Part shown: in pieces, positions 19,375 through 28,878 of the stretch
How positions within the stretch are numbered: the stretch's first letter is position 1
Layout: the number at the start of each line of letters is the position of its first letter
Assembly: GCA_958296065.1 (NCBI GenBank)
Contig: CATQHX010000012.1
Coordinates: 1 to 61,645, forward strand
Origin: Vicinamibacterales bacterium
GTDB taxonomy: Bacteria; Acidobacteriota; Vicinamibacteria; Vicinamibacterales; UBA8438
DNA length: 61,645 bases
Direction: 5' to 3'
The notes under the pieces: generated by a model
Told to the model about the DNA's origin: nothing
Database searches by the model: none
What the model saw: the letters and a program-made list of their open reading frames with translations, nothing else
Translations under genes and position numbers: made by a program

Positions 19375-20381
19375 TGAGGGACTGGATCGACATCACCGGC
19401 TGGACGCTGCTGCATTTTGTGTGGCAGGGAGCTCTCCTCGGTCTCGCGATCGCCGGCATCCTGTGGCTCTGCCGCCGTCGATCGGCTAACGCGCGCTACG
19501 CCGTGGCCTCGGGCGGTCTGGTGGCCCTGCTCGCCGCGCCCGTGGTGACGGCGGCGGTCCTCTGGCAGGCGGCGCGCACGTTCGAGCCACTTCGGCGCAC
19601 GGACTCGGCGGCGGCGCGCGAGCCGGGCGGCGGCTCGACGAGCGGACATGCGCTCGTTCCCCGGGGCTCGGTGGACGCGATCCAGTACCGTCTGGCGGCG
19701 GTGCTGCCGGGCCTGGTGGCCGTCTGGCTGGCCGGAGTCTCCCTGCTGCTGGTGCGGATGGGCGGCGGACTCTGGCGCGTGCACCGGCTCCACGAGGCGG
19801 GGCTTGCCGCTCCGGCCTCGCGCTGGCAGGAGGTCGCGGCGCGGTTGGCGTTGCGTCTCGGCTTCGTGGATGCGGTGCGCGTCGTGGAGTCTCGCCTGGT
19901 CGGCACGCCGACCGTCGTCGGCTGGATGCGGCCGATCGTCCTGCTGCCGGTTGCCGCCCTCGCGAATCTGACATCCGCACAGGTCGAAGCGCTTCTCGCT
20001 CACGAGCTGGCTCACATCCGCCGGCACGATCACCTCGTCAACCTGCTGCAATCGCTGGGGCAGATCTTGCTCTTCTATCACCCGGCGGTCTGGTGGGTGT
20101 CGGGTCGGATCCGGACCGAGCGCGAGCATTGCTGCGACGATGTCGCCCTCGTGGTGAGCGGCGACCGCGCCGGCTACGCGTCGGCCCTCGCCGCGCTCGA
20201 AGACTGGCGCGGTCGGGAAGCAGCGCCGGTGGTGGCCGCAACCGACGGCCCGCTCGGCGGGCGGGTACGGCGGATTCTGGATCGACCGCCCGAGCCGCAA
20301 CGGCGCCCCCGCGGTCGCACGTGGGCCGTGGCTCTGGTGTTGTGCGCTGGGGTCGGCGCCGTCCTGTGGTCGTGGTTGTGA
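19374..20381 (+). CDS. M56-family membrane metallopeptidase, BlaR1-like antirepressor without sensor domain
   Basis: A 335-residue membrane protease. Three hydrophobic segments precede the catalytic part (LLHFVWQGALLGLAIAGIL, residues 43-65 and 105-125). The gluzincin motif is AHELAHIRRHDHLVN (H210, E211, H214), and TEREHCCDD carries the downstream acidic ligand typical of M56. A last hydrophobic stretch ends the protein. Unlike BlaR1 and MecR1 it has no penicillin-binding sensor domain, so what triggers it is unknown. Pairing with BlaI indicates a two-gene induction circuit. Confidence 0.9.
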   Translation: MRDWIDITGWTLLHFVWQGALLGLAIAGILWLCRRRSANARYAVASGGLVALLAAPVVTAAVLWQAARTFEPLRRTDSAAAREPGGGSTSGHALVPRGSVDAIQYRLAAVLPGLVAVWLAGVSLLLVRMGGGLWRVHRLHEAGLAAPASRWQEVAARLALRLGFVDAVRVVESRLVGTPTVVGWMRPIVLLPVAALANLTSAQVEALLAHELAHIRRHDHLVNLLQSLGQILLFYHPAVWWVSGRIRTEREHCCDDVALVVSGDRAGYASALAALEDWRGREAAPVVAATDGPLGGRVRRILDRPPEPQRRPRGRTWAVALVLCAGVGAVLWSWL

Positions 20382-20395
20382 TTCGCTACGTCAAG

Positions 20396-23080
20396 TCACC
20401 AATCCGCGGGAGACGGCGGGATGCGCACCGCGTAGTCCGGCCAGCAGGCCGCGGCATCTCGCGTCCCGTCTCCGGTCCAGCCGCCGAACGGGTCGTGCGT
20501 CGACACCTCGCCGAATATTCCCAGAGCCCGCCCGCCGCTGGACGCCGCCGGCGCCGCCGGCGGATCGAGCGTGCGCGCGATCTCGTCCTGGACGTCCTCC
20601 AGGTGCAGCCGCGTCGCCCGATCCGCGACGCGTGCCACGGCTGCGCCGATCGTGCGGTCGAGCGCCCGCAGCTCCCCGCGCAGGAACGGCCGGGCATCGC
20701 CGCCGGCCGCCTGCCGCCCGTTGAGCTGGCCGTCGATCAGGTCCAGATAGACCCGCTGGACGTTGCGCCGCCAGGCGTCGATGCGCACGTCCGGAGCATC
20801 GAGCTCGGCCCAGAGTCCCGCCCGCAGGTCGGCGAGGAAATTGGTGGCTGGGTAAGCCGTGTCGCCGTCGATCGCCTCTTGCTCGACGAGTCTTCGGATG
20901 CGTCTCCCGGTGAGGAGCGAGCGGAGCACGCGGGCCTGACCCGCGCGGATCCGGTCGAGGGCGCCGGCCGGCTCGATGCGGCGCAGTATTGCGGGGTCGA
21001 CCAGGAACATCGGCGTCGTGAACGCGTTGTCGTTCAGAAACGCCAGCGCCTTGGCCTGCGTCTCGCGCGGGATGGTCGCGAAGCGGACGCCGTCCTGGCC
21101 GACGTGCTTCTGCTGCGAGCGGACGCCGCCGACGACCGCCGCGACGTGGTTCATCTCCAGCGTCCACTGGCCGACGAGCCGCCCGTACAGCTCGTCGAGG
21201 TCGTCGTAGGGATCGCCCGCCGCCGCTTCGGTGGCGGTAGCGTCGAGCAGCATGGCCGCCACCCGCTCCAGGTTCTTCAGTCCCAGCGCCGTCGATTCCA
21301 CCGCGTCGGCGTCGCCCACCGCCTCGGTCAACTGGCCCGGATCGGCGTTCTGCGCTCCGGGGGTGGAGAAGCGGTACCACGGCGTTTCGTCCTGCTCGCG
21401 CGCCCACGCATCCAGCGTCGGCTTCTCGTCGTCCGGGCTCGCGGCATCCGGGACCGGCGCGTAGCCCCACTTCGTGGCCCAGACGTCGTAGGGACCGATC
21501 TTGGGAATCAGATCCTCGACCGCGATGCCGTCCTCGGGCTGCGCCACGTAGTTGAATCGCGAGTAGTCCATCAGGGTGGGCGTGTGGCCCATCGTCCTGA
21601 CCCAATCGGGGTCGCGCACCTTGTCGGGCGGATACAGGGAACTGGCCTTCATGTTGTGCTGAAAGCCCAGCGTGTGTCCCACCTCGTGGGCCGCCACGTA
21701 GGCCAGCAGGTCGCCCATCAGCTCGTCGGGAAGCGGCAGCGTCCGCGCGCGTGGATCGAGCGGTCCCACCTGCACGAAGTACCAGTCACGCACCAGGTTC
21801 ATGACGTTGTGGTGGAACTGGATGTCGGTCTCCAGGATCTCGCCGGTGCGCGGGTCGTGGACGTGCGGTCCGGACGCGTTCTCGACCGTCGACGGCAGCC
21901 AGCGGATGACCGAGTAGCGCGCGTCCTCGGGGCTCCAGTCCGGATCCTCCTCGGGCGTGGGCGCGTCGCGGGCGACGATCGCGTTGCTGAACCCCGCCGC
22001 TTCGAACGCGGGCAGCCACGCCTCGACCCCCTGCTTGATGTAGGGCGCCCAGCGGGTAGGGGTGGCGGGGTCGATCCAGTAGGTAATCGGCGTCACGGGG
22101 TCCGATACCTCGGCGTCCGGGTCCTGTTTCTCCAGGCGCCAGCGCGTGATGTAGCGGCGGCGCGGCGAGCGGTGCTCGTCGCGGCCGTAGTCGATCTGGC
22201 GGACGGAGAAGTAACCGACCCGCTCGTCGAACAGGCGCGGCTGCATCGGCTCCTCGGGCAGCCTCACCATGCTGTAGTGGAGCAGCACGGTGGCGCTGCC
22301 GGGACGCATGCCGCGTCGGCGCGAAGGCGCGCGCGTCCGGTTCTGGCCGGCTGACGACGGCGGCGGCAGGGTATAGGTGTGCGTGGCCTTCACCTCGATG
22401 TTCTCGGGGAAGGCGGTCACGCTCTCGACGAACGACCGATCCCGCGCGAAGCCGCGTGCCTGCAGCCGCGACCGGGCGCTGAATTCCGGCACTTCCCGGT
22501 TGAACAGCGTCGTCACGTCGATGACCGGCGCGCCGGCTTCGGAGAGCGCCTCGATGTCGAACGCTCTGATGATCGTGTCGTTGTTGGCCGCCTCGACGGC
22601 TCGTGCGATGGGCTGCTCGGCATCCGCCACCAGCGCGTAGGAGACGCCCTTCAGCAGAATCCGGTCGCCGTGCCGCTCCCACTTGACCACCCGGTTGCCC
22701 AGCGCCTGCCCGCCGTAGCCGACCCCCTCGGTCGTGCGGGCGATCTGGCTCACCCAGAGGAACTCCCGGCCGAGCTCGGTCTCCGGGATCTCGTAGAACA
22801 CCTTGTCGTCGAGACGGTGGACGGTGAACACCCCGTCGTCGCTCTCCGCCTCGTCCGTAATCACCTCGTCGTACGGCTCGATGCCGTCACCACCGGGACG
22901 CGTGCGGCGACCGCGTTCCTGGCCGTCGTCCTCGTCGGCGGTTTCCGCGGGCTCGGTGGTCTCTTCGGGCTCCGGCTCCGGCGGCTGCGGATTCTGCGCG
23001 GCGACGAATCCCGGAGTGATCCAGCACAACAGGAGCAGCAGTGCGGTGGCGGCTGGCAGCGGGGGTCGAACGGACGCCAT
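20396..23080 (-). CDS. Exported zinc metalloprotease (DUF5117/DUF5118/DUF4953 type)
   Basis: An 894-residue exported protein with signal peptide (cleavage near GFVAAQN) and a low-complexity Glu/Pro-rich linker. The long DUF5118/DUF5117 region includes [20 protein letters not shown] and [20 protein letters not shown]. The catalytic motif is [12 protein letters not shown] (residues 465-476), a full HExxHxxGxxH metzincin zinc site. The later [17 protein letters not shown] supplies the Met-turn. GAGGAGGT-like Shine-Dalgarno sequence precedes the ATG. It probably degrades proteins in the periplasm or outside. It is convergent with the blaI/M56 operon (14 bases between stops), so it is not part of that operon. 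Confidence 0.92.
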   Translation of the reverse strand: MASVRPPLPAATALLLLLCWITPGFVAAQNPQPPEPEPEETTEPAETADEDDGQERGRRTRPGGDGIEPYDEVITDEAESDDGVFTVHRLDDKVFYEIPETELGREFLWVSQIARTTEGVGYGGQALGNRVVKWERHGDRILLKGVSYALVADAEQPIARAVEAANNDTIIRAFDIEALSEAGAPVIDVTTLFNREVPEFSARSRLQARGFARDRSFVESVTAFPENIEVKATHTYTLPPPSSAGQNRTRAPSRRRGMRPGSATVLLHYSMVRLPEEPMQPRLFDERVGYFSVRQIDYGRDEHRSPRRRYITRWRLEKQDPDAEVSDPVTPITYWIDPATPTRWAPYIKQGVEAWLPAFEAAGFSNAIVARDAPTPEEDPDWSPEDARYSVIRWLPSTVENASGPHVHDPRTGEILETDIQFHHNVMNLVRDWYFVQVGPLDPRARTLPLPDELMGDLLAYVAAHEVGHTLGFQHNMKASSLYPPDKVRDPDWVRTMGHTPTLMDYSRFNYVAQPEDGIAVEDLIPKIGPYDVWATKWGYAPVPDAASPDDEKPTLDAWAREQDETPWYRFSTPGAQNADPGQLTEAVGDADAVESTALGLKNLERVAAMLLDATATEAAAGDPYDDLDELYGRLVGQWTLEMNHVAAVVGGVRSQQKHVGQDGVRFATIPRETQAKALAFLNDNAFTTPMFLVDPAILRRIEPAGALDRIRAGQARVLRSLLTGRRIRRLVEQEAIDGDTAYPATNFLADLRAGLWAELDAPDVRIDAWRRNVQRVYLDLIDGQLNGRQAAGGDARPFLRGELRALDRTIGAAVARVADRATRLHLEDVQDEIARTLDPPAAPAASSGGRALGIFGEVSTHDPFGGWTGDGTRDAAACWPDYAVRIPPSPADW

Positions 23081-23199
23081 CGGGAAACCTCCTCCAGGTG
23101 ACGAGACACCGCCGGTACGTTGGGAGACCTGTCACGATACACGAACACCCTTCTGCCGCGTCGACGATGGCGGCAGGGTTCGAACAACCGTGGTTCGGA

Positions 23200-23598
23200 T
23201 CAGCTCAGTGTCTCGACCAGCTTCGCATCGAGGATCCTCCGATCCTGTGTCAGCAGCGTGGCGCCGAGCACGAGCGCGGTCGCCACGAGGATTCGATCCG
23301 CCGGGTCCCGCTGAAACGAATCGGGTAGCGCGGCAAGCGCGGCGGCGATAGCCGGGGAAATGCCCTGTCGTCGCACCAGTGGAGGAGCCGCGGCTTTGTC
23401 GAGCCATTCCCGCAACGGGATTGTCAGGGCGATGCGACCCAGACTGTGCAGCGTCGCGACTTCCCAGAGCGAGATATCCGAAACCAGCAATGGTGAATCG
23501 CGACTTGCGGCGGCGACGACCGCGCGCTGCCGTGGCGAGAGTCTGCCGGGGTCAGTCAGCCACCAGATCAATACGTGCGTGTCGAGGAGGGTTCTCAT
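23200..23598 (-). CDS. vapC: PIN-domain toxin (VapC-like)
   Basis: A 132-residue PIN protein opening MRTLLDTHVLIWWL. The acidic sites are D6 (LLDTHVLIWW), the Glu in SDISLWEVATL, and DPADRILVATALVLGA with LLTQDRRI. The start at 23598 overlaps the antitoxin stop by 4 bases; an in-frame ATG six codons earlier is possible. Expected activity is RNA cleavage, neutralised by the antitoxin encoded upstream. Confidence 0.92.
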   Translation of the reverse strand: MRTLLDTHVLIWWLTDPGRLSPRQRAVVAAASRDSPLLVSDISLWEVATLHSLGRIALTIPLREWLDKAAAPPLVRRQGISPAIAAALAALPDSFQRDPADRILVATALVLGATLLTQDRRILDAKLVETLS

Positions 23599-23834
23599 CG
23601 GCGGAGACTGTCCCAATCTTCTTCCGGGACGGCCGGCCCGACGATGTCACCGGTGACGGTGACGGTACCCTTCAACTCCATCTGGGGATACTCGGTCTCG
23701 ACGCGGGACGCGGGTGACAACTCGGCCACGGGGTGGCCGCGCTTCAGGATGACCACGTGCTCGCCGGTCGCATGAACCCGATCGAGAATGGCCAGACAGC
23801 GGGCCTTGAAATCCGATGCGTTGATGGTCTGCAT
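23595..23834 (-). CDS. Phd/YefM-type antitoxin
   Basis: A 79-residue protein opening MQTINASDFKARCLAILDRV, the Phd/YefM fold used to bind DNA and dimerise; GEHVVILKRGHPVAELSP is the second conserved block. The C-terminal tail (VPEEDWDSLR) is the toxin-binding part. The stop overlaps the downstream PIN toxin start (ATGA). Together they form a Phd-VapC type II module. Confidence 0.9.
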   Translation of the reverse strand: MQTINASDFKARCLAILDRVHATGEHVVILKRGHPVAELSPASRVETEYPQMELKGTVTVTGDIVGPAVPEEDWDSLRR

Positions 23835-23846
23835 GGACTAGTCTGT

Positions 23847-23868
23847 TTGACTGGTCATATTCTGTCAA
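23847..23868 (-). promoter_or_regulatory. Possible -35 box and operator of the Phd/PIN module
   Basis: On the minus strand a TTGACA is present (23863-23868) and the near-palindrome TGACTGGTCA lies at 23848-23857, between it and the antitoxin start at 23834. Antitoxin repressors of this type bind short palindromes in this position. No good -10 box is visible, so the promoter reading is tentative. Confidence 0.35.
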
Positions 23869-23924
23869 GCTTCAGCCGTGGGCAGATTCGCGGTGGCAGC
23901 AATACGTGAACGAGCCCCGCGGCG

Positions 23925-25403
23925 CTACTTCGCACCGGCCAGCGCGGTGAACGAGGCCTCCAGCGCCGACTCCGCCTCCAGAAGTGCTCCGCGCGCCGCT
24001 TCGAGCCATCCCCGGCCGGCATCCAGGCGCTCTCCGCCCTCCCGCAGCATCCGCCCGGTCTCCGCCGGTTGCGGACCGCCGAGCCCGCGGCGTCCGGCTA
24101 CCATCTGTTCGGGATCGAGCGCCTCGCGAATCCGGTCGACACTGACGGGCAACGGCTCGCCGTAGGTCTCCTCGTAGACGTGCAGCAGCTCCTCGGCGCT
24201 CAGCTCCTTGGGACGCTTCCCGTGGGCGCGGCCGTACTCGGTCAGCTCGGACGCGTAGTGATGACCCTCGCGGAAGGGGATGTCGGCGTGTCGGAGCAGC
24301 GTGTCGGCTACCTCCGTCATGGTGGCGTAATCCGCGTCCACCTCGGCCAGCGACCGCTCCGGGTCGACCTGCAGGCCGCCGACCACGGCGGCGTAGAGTC
24401 CGTACATCTCACGCGCCTTGTCCGCGGTCTCGAGGATCTGGTCCGCGCCGCGGTAGTCGATCATGCCGGTCGACGTGTTGTGCGCGGTCAGGAACACGGT
24501 CTGGGCGTCGCCGACGACCGTGCTGGCGATCTGCCGGAGCCGTTCCAGCGCGATAGGGTTGCGCTTCTGCGGCATGATGCTGCTGATGCCGGTGAGCGAT
24601 CGATCGAGCAGGAGCCACGGCGCGGGATCGTGGTACTGGATCTGCACGTCCTCGCTGAACTGGCCGACGGCGATCGCGGAGATGGCCAGGGCCGAGGCGA
24701 GTTCCGTCTTGGAATCCACAGACGAGACGTGATTGGCGTCGTAGGAGTTCTCCAGGACGCCGTGGAAGCCGAGCAGGCTTGCCAGCCGGTTGCGGTCGAT
24801 GGGGAACCCCGATGTGCCGAGCGCCGCCGCGCCGAGCGGACTCAGGTTGACCCGCGCGTAGGCTTCTTCGAGCCGTTGCGCATCGCGTTCGAGGGCTGCG
24901 GCGAACGCCAGCAGGTAGTGGGCGAGAGAGGTCGGTTGCGCCTGCACGCCATGCGTGTAGCCGGGAATGATCGTGCCCGTGTGCCGCTCGGCCAGCGCCA
25001 GCAGCGCGTCGCGGGGCGCGAGAAGCGACTCGTAGGTCGCCAGCAGCGCCGCCCGCAGCGCGAGCCGCCGGAACGTCGAGCCGATGTCCTGCCGGCTGCG
25101 GCCGGTGTGCAGCCGTGACGCGCCGCGGCCGGCCACCTCGACCAGACGCTCCTCGAAGACGAGGTAGTCGGAGGAGCGGCGGGAGCCCGGCTCCTCCTGC
25201 TCGGCGATCACCTGCGCGATGCCCCCGGCAATCGTCCCTCCGAGCGACTCCGGCACCAGACCGGCTTCGGTCAGCATGACGATCGACGCCTTGTTGATCT
25301 GCCCCAGGTGGTGGAAGTCGTCGTGTTCGCCCTGTGCCGCAGCGGCGGCCGGGACGAGAAAGAGCGCGGCGATGAACGCGGCGGCGCGGCAGATGCGTGA
25401 CAT
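23925..25403 (-). CDS. Argininosuccinate-lyase-like protein with signal peptide
   Basis: A 492-residue member of the fumarase/aspartase superfamily, closest in motifs to argininosuccinate lyase: HTGRSRQDIGSTFRR (ArgH has HTGRSRNDQ), GYTHGVQAQPTS with the catalytic-region His, and the signature SSIMPQKRNPIALE holding the catalytic Ser loop. It opens with a clear signal peptide (CRAAAFIAALFLVPAAAAAQG), which cytosolic ArgH never has. GGGAGG at good spacing supports the start. Arginine biosynthesis genes are not nearby. It may be a periplasmic lyase acting on an exogenous aspartate or fumarate adduct; the N-to-Q change in the substrate loop argues against ordinary ArgH function. Confidence 0.85.
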   Translation of the reverse strand: MSRICRAAAFIAALFLVPAAAAAQGEHDDFHHLGQINKASIVMLTEAGLVPESLGGTIAGGIAQVIAEQEEPGSRRSSDYLVFEERLVEVAGRGASRLHTGRSRQDIGSTFRRLALRAALLATYESLLAPRDALLALAERHTGTIIPGYTHGVQAQPTSLAHYLLAFAAALERDAQRLEEAYARVNLSPLGAAALGTSGFPIDRNRLASLLGFHGVLENSYDANHVSSVDSKTELASALAISAIAVGQFSEDVQIQYHDPAPWLLLDRSLTGISSIMPQKRNPIALERLRQIASTVVGDAQTVFLTAHNTSTGMIDYRGADQILETADKAREMYGLYAAVVGGLQVDPERSLAEVDADYATMTEVADTLLRHADIPFREGHHYASELTEYGRAHGKRPKELSAEELLHVYEETYGEPLPVSVDRIREALDPEQMVAGRRGLGGPQPAETGRMLREGGERLDAGRGWLEAARGALLEAESALEASFTALAGAK

Positions 25404-25556
25404 GGCGTCCTCCCAGGATGGAGCGGTGTCGATCCTGGAGCGATTGTAATGCCCGGTTCCCCGTGCGGCGGGGCCGCGGACGAGGCGTGGCGACCTGGAG
25501 CGGGTCCCAGGCAGGGGGCCGTGGGCCGAGTCGAGCCATGCGGCCCGGGCGCCTCC

Positions 25557-26588
25557 TCAGATGATGTGACCGGTCCACCGCCCGGCGACGATGACCCCTG
25601 CCCACAGCGCCAGCGACGCGCCGCCGGCCACCCGCGCCGCCAGCGGCAGCTCTTGCGCGGTGTCCCACGCGGCGATGCCGCGGTAGGTCCAGAAGTGGAA
25701 AACGGCCATGTTGACGAACGCCAGCGGCAGCAGCAGGAACTTGACCTGAAAGGCCGGGTTCTCGACGTACGCCGGCGCGCGCGTGACGAACATGCCGAAC
25801 CCCGTGATGGCCGCTACCACGAACGCGGCCCAGGTCCAGGGGAGCAGCTTCCGCGCTATCTGGGTCACCGGGTAGCGGAGCCCGGCGAAGCCGAGCAGCC
25901 GAAGGTCCACTGTCATGATCGATCCGACCACCAGTCCGATGCCGATCACGTGGATCGATTCCAGCAGCGGGAACCACCAGGTGAAGCCGATGTGCTGCGA
26001 GATCGGATGGTCCTGCATCCACTGCCAGATCGACGGGTAGGCCGCCAGGTCCTCCCAGACGAACGGCACCTCGAAGGGATCGGTGATGTACTCCGAATAC
26101 GCGATCCAGCGCCCGCCGAGCAGAACGCCGATCCAGAGCAGGAGCGAGACGCCGGCGATGATTCGGGCTCCCAACAGCCGCTCGGCCGAATGCTCCCAGT
26201 AGCCGTGTTGCCTCCGGTTCATCCAGTAGACGGCGAACGCCAGCCCGACGGCCAGCAGGAGGCACGAGAACTTGAAGGTCGCCACCGGGTTGTAGAAGTA
26301 GCGGATCGGTCGCGCCAGAACGAAGATGAGCCCGGTGACGAAGTTGACCCCCAGGGCGTACCAGGTCCACGGGAGCAGCCGCCGGATCATCTCGCTGACG
26401 TTCTGGTTCGGCAGCGCGAGACCGAGGAACTTCAGATCCACCATCATGACGGAGCCGACCACCGTCGCGATTCCCATGATGTGGAACGACTGGGCGATCG
26501 GCGGCAGTCCGGGCACGTTGCCGAGCAGGTACACCATCCACTCGCGGGTCGGGCTCTCGGCAAGGGTCTGGGCCAGGAAGTCGCGCAT
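25557..26588 (-). CDS. DUF6644-like membrane protein with duplicated halves
   Basis: A 343-residue membrane protein with about eight hydrophobic segments. The two halves are clearly duplicated: SFHIMGIATVVGSVMMVDLK in the first matches SIHVIGIGLVVGSIMTVDLR in the second, and LLPWTWYALGVNFVTGLIF matches LLPWTWAAFVVAAITGFGMF. The conserved His in each SxHxxG could bind haem or metal. The resemblance to DUF6644 is from memory of the family, not a search. No catalytic role is known. It is transcribed away from the lipoprotein gene at 26688. Confidence 0.7.
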   Translation of the reverse strand: MRDFLAQTLAESPTREWMVYLLGNVPGLPPIAQSFHIMGIATVVGSVMMVDLKFLGLALPNQNVSEMIRRLLPWTWYALGVNFVTGLIFVLARPIRYFYNPVATFKFSCLLLAVGLAFAVYWMNRRQHGYWEHSAERLLGARIIAGVSLLLWIGVLLGGRWIAYSEYITDPFEVPFVWEDLAAYPSIWQWMQDHPISQHIGFTWWFPLLESIHVIGIGLVVGSIMTVDLRLLGFAGLRYPVTQIARKLLPWTWAAFVVAAITGFGMFVTRAPAYVENPAFQVKFLLLPLAFVNMAVFHFWTYRGIAAWDTAQELPLAARVAGGASLALWAGVIVAGRWTGHII

Positions 26589-26687
26589 GGGTCGGTCTTT
26601 CGTTGGCGTCGGGAAGCAGCCGTCGGTCGCGCCATCCTATACTAGCGAGAGTCACACCAGGAAGACACGTTCAGCGTGGAGTATCCG

Positions 26688-27659
26688 ATGCGCACTCAGT
26701 TTCTCGCGATCGCGGTTGCATGTGTTCTGGCCGCCGGATGCGGCAGCCAGTCGGAGCTGGAGCCGGCCGCCGCCATTCCGGAGACCGAGCCCCCGGCGGC
26801 GCCGGGGGCGGCCGAGACCCTGCCGGACGTGATCGTCGCCGAGCGCGGCGGGTTCATCCCGGAAGGCGTCGAATACGACATGGTGAACGGCCGGCTGCTG
26901 ACCGGGTCGCTCACCGAGGGATCCGTCTTCCGGATTCACGCCGACGGTCGGGTCGAGGCGCTCGTCGAGGACGAGGAGCTGGTTTCCTCGGTCGGCATCG
27001 AGGCGGACGAGCCGCGGGACCGGCTGCTGGTGGCCAACGCCGACCGCTCGGTCTTCCAGAGCGGGGGAGTCGGTCAGGCCAAGCTGGGAATCTACAACCT
27101 CACCACCGGCGAGCGCATCGCGATGATCGATCTCGCCGCCACCGTCGATGCCGGCGACGACGCCATGCACTTCGCCAACGACGTTGCGGTGACCGACAAC
27201 GGGATGGCCTACGTTACCGACACGCGGATGAACGTCATCTACCGCGTCGACGCCGACCACGCGGCCAGCGTGTTCCACAGCTTCGACGACGGTGGGGCCG
27301 GACCCAACGGCATCGTTCACCATCCCGGCGGCTACCTTCTCGTCGCGCGCGGCGCCACGCTGTGGAAGGTGCCGCTCGACGATCCCGGCGCCGCGGCGGA
27401 GGTGACCCTGCCGGAGGAGGTGCCGGGACAGGACGGCATGGTCTGGACGGCCGGACGGCTCGCCATCGTCAGCAATTCGGCCAACCGCGTCGTGGCGCTG
27501 ACCAGCGACGACGATTGGGCCAGCGCCGGCATCGCCGGGGCCGCGAGCTACGAGGAGCAGGCGACCACCGCCGCCGTGGTCGGCGACGACGTCTACGTCG
27601 TTCACCCCCACTTCGGCGACGACGATCCGCCGAGCTTCGAGCGCGTGGCGTTCGAGTAG
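26688..27659 (+). CDS. Lipoprotein beta-propeller, SMP-30/gluconolactonase-like
   Basis: A 323-residue lipoprotein: the signal ends at the lipobox LAAGC (cysteine at about residue 18). The rest is a propeller of SMP-30/strictosidine-synthase type, with EGVEYDMVNGRLLTGSLTEG near the start and the metal-site-like FANDVAVTDNGMAYVTDT and GPNGIVHHPGGYLLVA. GGAG at 26678-26681 precedes the ATG; a GTG four codons earlier is less likely. A TATACT at 26638-26643 may be the -10 box. The reaction may be lactone hydrolysis or simple ligand binding. Confidence 0.82.
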   Translation: MRTQFLAIAVACVLAAGCGSQSELEPAAAIPETEPPAAPGAAETLPDVIVAERGGFIPEGVEYDMVNGRLLTGSLTEGSVFRIHADGRVEALVEDEELVSSVGIEADEPRDRLLVANADRSVFQSGGVGQAKLGIYNLTTGERIAMIDLAATVDAGDDAMHFANDVAVTDNGMAYVTDTRMNVIYRVDADHAASVFHSFDDGGAGPNGIVHHPGGYLLVARGATLWKVPLDDPGAAAEVTLPEEVPGQDGMVWTAGRLAIVSNSANRVVALTSDDDWASAGIAGAASYEEQATTAAVVGDDVYVVHPHFGDDDPPSFERVAFE

Positions 27660-27786
27660 AGAACTCGTCGACGCGGGTGGCCGCTGGGGACGGGCTGTCC
27701 ACCCCCAGCCGGGTCGCTCCACTGAGCGGGTCTTCTTCTTGCGTCCGACGGGTGCTGCACGTACCGCGCCGGGCTCGGCCTTTTCA

Positions 27787-27830
27787 GCCGCGAATAATTC
27801 CCGTTCACAGCCGTAGGAAACCATGTGGAC
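27787..27830 (+). repeat. Conserved leader element, copy A
   Basis: The element begins GCCGCGAATAAT (27787-27798), continues with a CAGCCGTAGGA core, and ends ATGTGGAC (27823-27830). The same order and spacing recur at 29386 and 31744. Here it covers the start of the ECF sigma gene: its ATGTGGAC contains the GTG start codon at 27825. Confidence 0.75.
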
Positions 27831-28442
27831 ACGGGCATGGCTCTCCCCCGCCCGGGAGTGACTCCTCCAGCGCCGACGGCGAATTCCGACTCCCGGTTAC
27901 TCGTGCAGGCGCAGGCGGGCGGCCGGGAGGCGCGTGAGGAGCTTGCGCGCCGGATGCGCGGTCCGGCCTACGTCCTGGCACTGCAACTGGTCGGCAACCG
28001 GGAAGACGCCCTCGACGTCGCGCAGGACGCCCTCCTGCGGCTCTTCGTGCACCTAGGCCGGGTGGCGCCGGATCGTCCGTTGCGGCCATGGCTGTTCGCC
28101 ATCGTGCGCAACCGCGCACGCGATCTGTGGCGTCGGCGGACCGCCCGGCCGAACGAATCACTGGATGCGCGCCCGGATCTCTCCGCCCATCTGGCCGCAC
28201 AGGCCGGCGATCCCGAGCAGGAGACGGCGCGCCGCCAGCTGGCCCGCCGGGTGTGGTCGGCGATCGGTGGGCTGTCGCGATCGCACCGGGAGATTCTGGT
28301 GCTGCGAGACTTCCACGACCTGACGTACGCCGAGATCGCCGGGACCCTGGACATCCCGCTCGGCACCGTCATGTCCAGGCTGCACGCTGCGCGGTCGGCG
28401 CTGCGCGGCCGGCTGGAGGCTGACGGAGGGCGCCATGTCTGA
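27825..28442 (+). CDS. ECF-family RNA polymerase sigma factor
   Basis: A 205-residue extracytoplasmic-function sigma factor. Region 2 is seen in DALDVAQDALLRLFVHL and PWLFAIVRNRARDLWRRR; region 4 in LSRSHREILVLRDFHDLTYA and EIAGTLDIPLGTVMSRLHAA. The GTG at 27825 is preceded by AGGAA at fair spacing; an ATG at 27837 is the alternative. Its stop overlaps the anti-sigma start by 8 bases, so the three genes 27825-29195 form an operon. It probably answers an envelope signal relayed by the anti-sigma protein. Confidence 0.92.
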   Translation: MDTGMALPRPGVTPPAPTANSDSRLLVQAQAGGREAREELARRMRGPAYVLALQLVGNREDALDVAQDALLRLFVHLGRVAPDRPLRPWLFAIVRNRARDLWRRRTARPNESLDARPDLSAHLAAQAGDPEQETARRQLARRVWSAIGGLSRSHREILVLRDFHDLTYAEIAGTLDIPLGTVMSRLHAARSALRGRLEADGGRHV

Positions 28443-28878
28443 GCAATGCGGGCGCGGATTCGACGGTGCACTGTTGTCCGGCTGGCTCGACGGCGCGCTC
28501 ACGCAGGCGGACGAGCAGCGGGTGCGTATCCATCTGGAGGACTGCGACACATGCCGGTCGCAGGTGGAGCAGATGCGCCGGTTCCGGGAGGTGATCATGA
28601 GCACGGAGTTCGCTGTACCGCCGGACGATCAGTGGTCGGAACGGCCGCGTGGCGCCGCCAGTCGACTGTCGCTCGGGGCGGGCTGGATCATCGTCGCCGT
28701 GTGGGCGCTCGCGCTGGGCGGCTACGCGGCGTGGGAGGTGTGGACCTCGGACGAGCCCCTGATGGGGAAGCTCATCGTGTTCGGCGGCTGGACCGGATTC
28801 GGCCTGCTGTTCCTCGGGGTGCTGCTCGACCGGCTGCAGGCGATGAAGACGGACCGTTACCGGGAGGTGGAGAAATGA
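28435..28878 (+). CDS. Membrane anti-sigma factor with zinc-finger (ZAS) motif
   Basis: A 147-residue protein. The N-terminal part carries HLEDCDTC (HxxxCxxC), the zinc-binding ZAS motif by which anti-sigma factors clamp ECF sigma factors. Two hydrophobic segments follow (about residues 80-102 and 110-130), so it is anchored in the inner membrane. The ATG overlaps the sigma gene end by 8 bases, and GGAGGGC lies just before it. Confidence 0.85.
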   Translation: MSEQCGRGFDGALLSGWLDGALTQADEQRVRIHLEDCDTCRSQVEQMRRFREVIMSTEFAVPPDDQWSERPRGAASRLSLGAGWIIVAVWALALGGYAAWEVWTSDEPLMGKLIVFGGWTGFGLLFLGVLLDRLQAMKTDRYREVEK

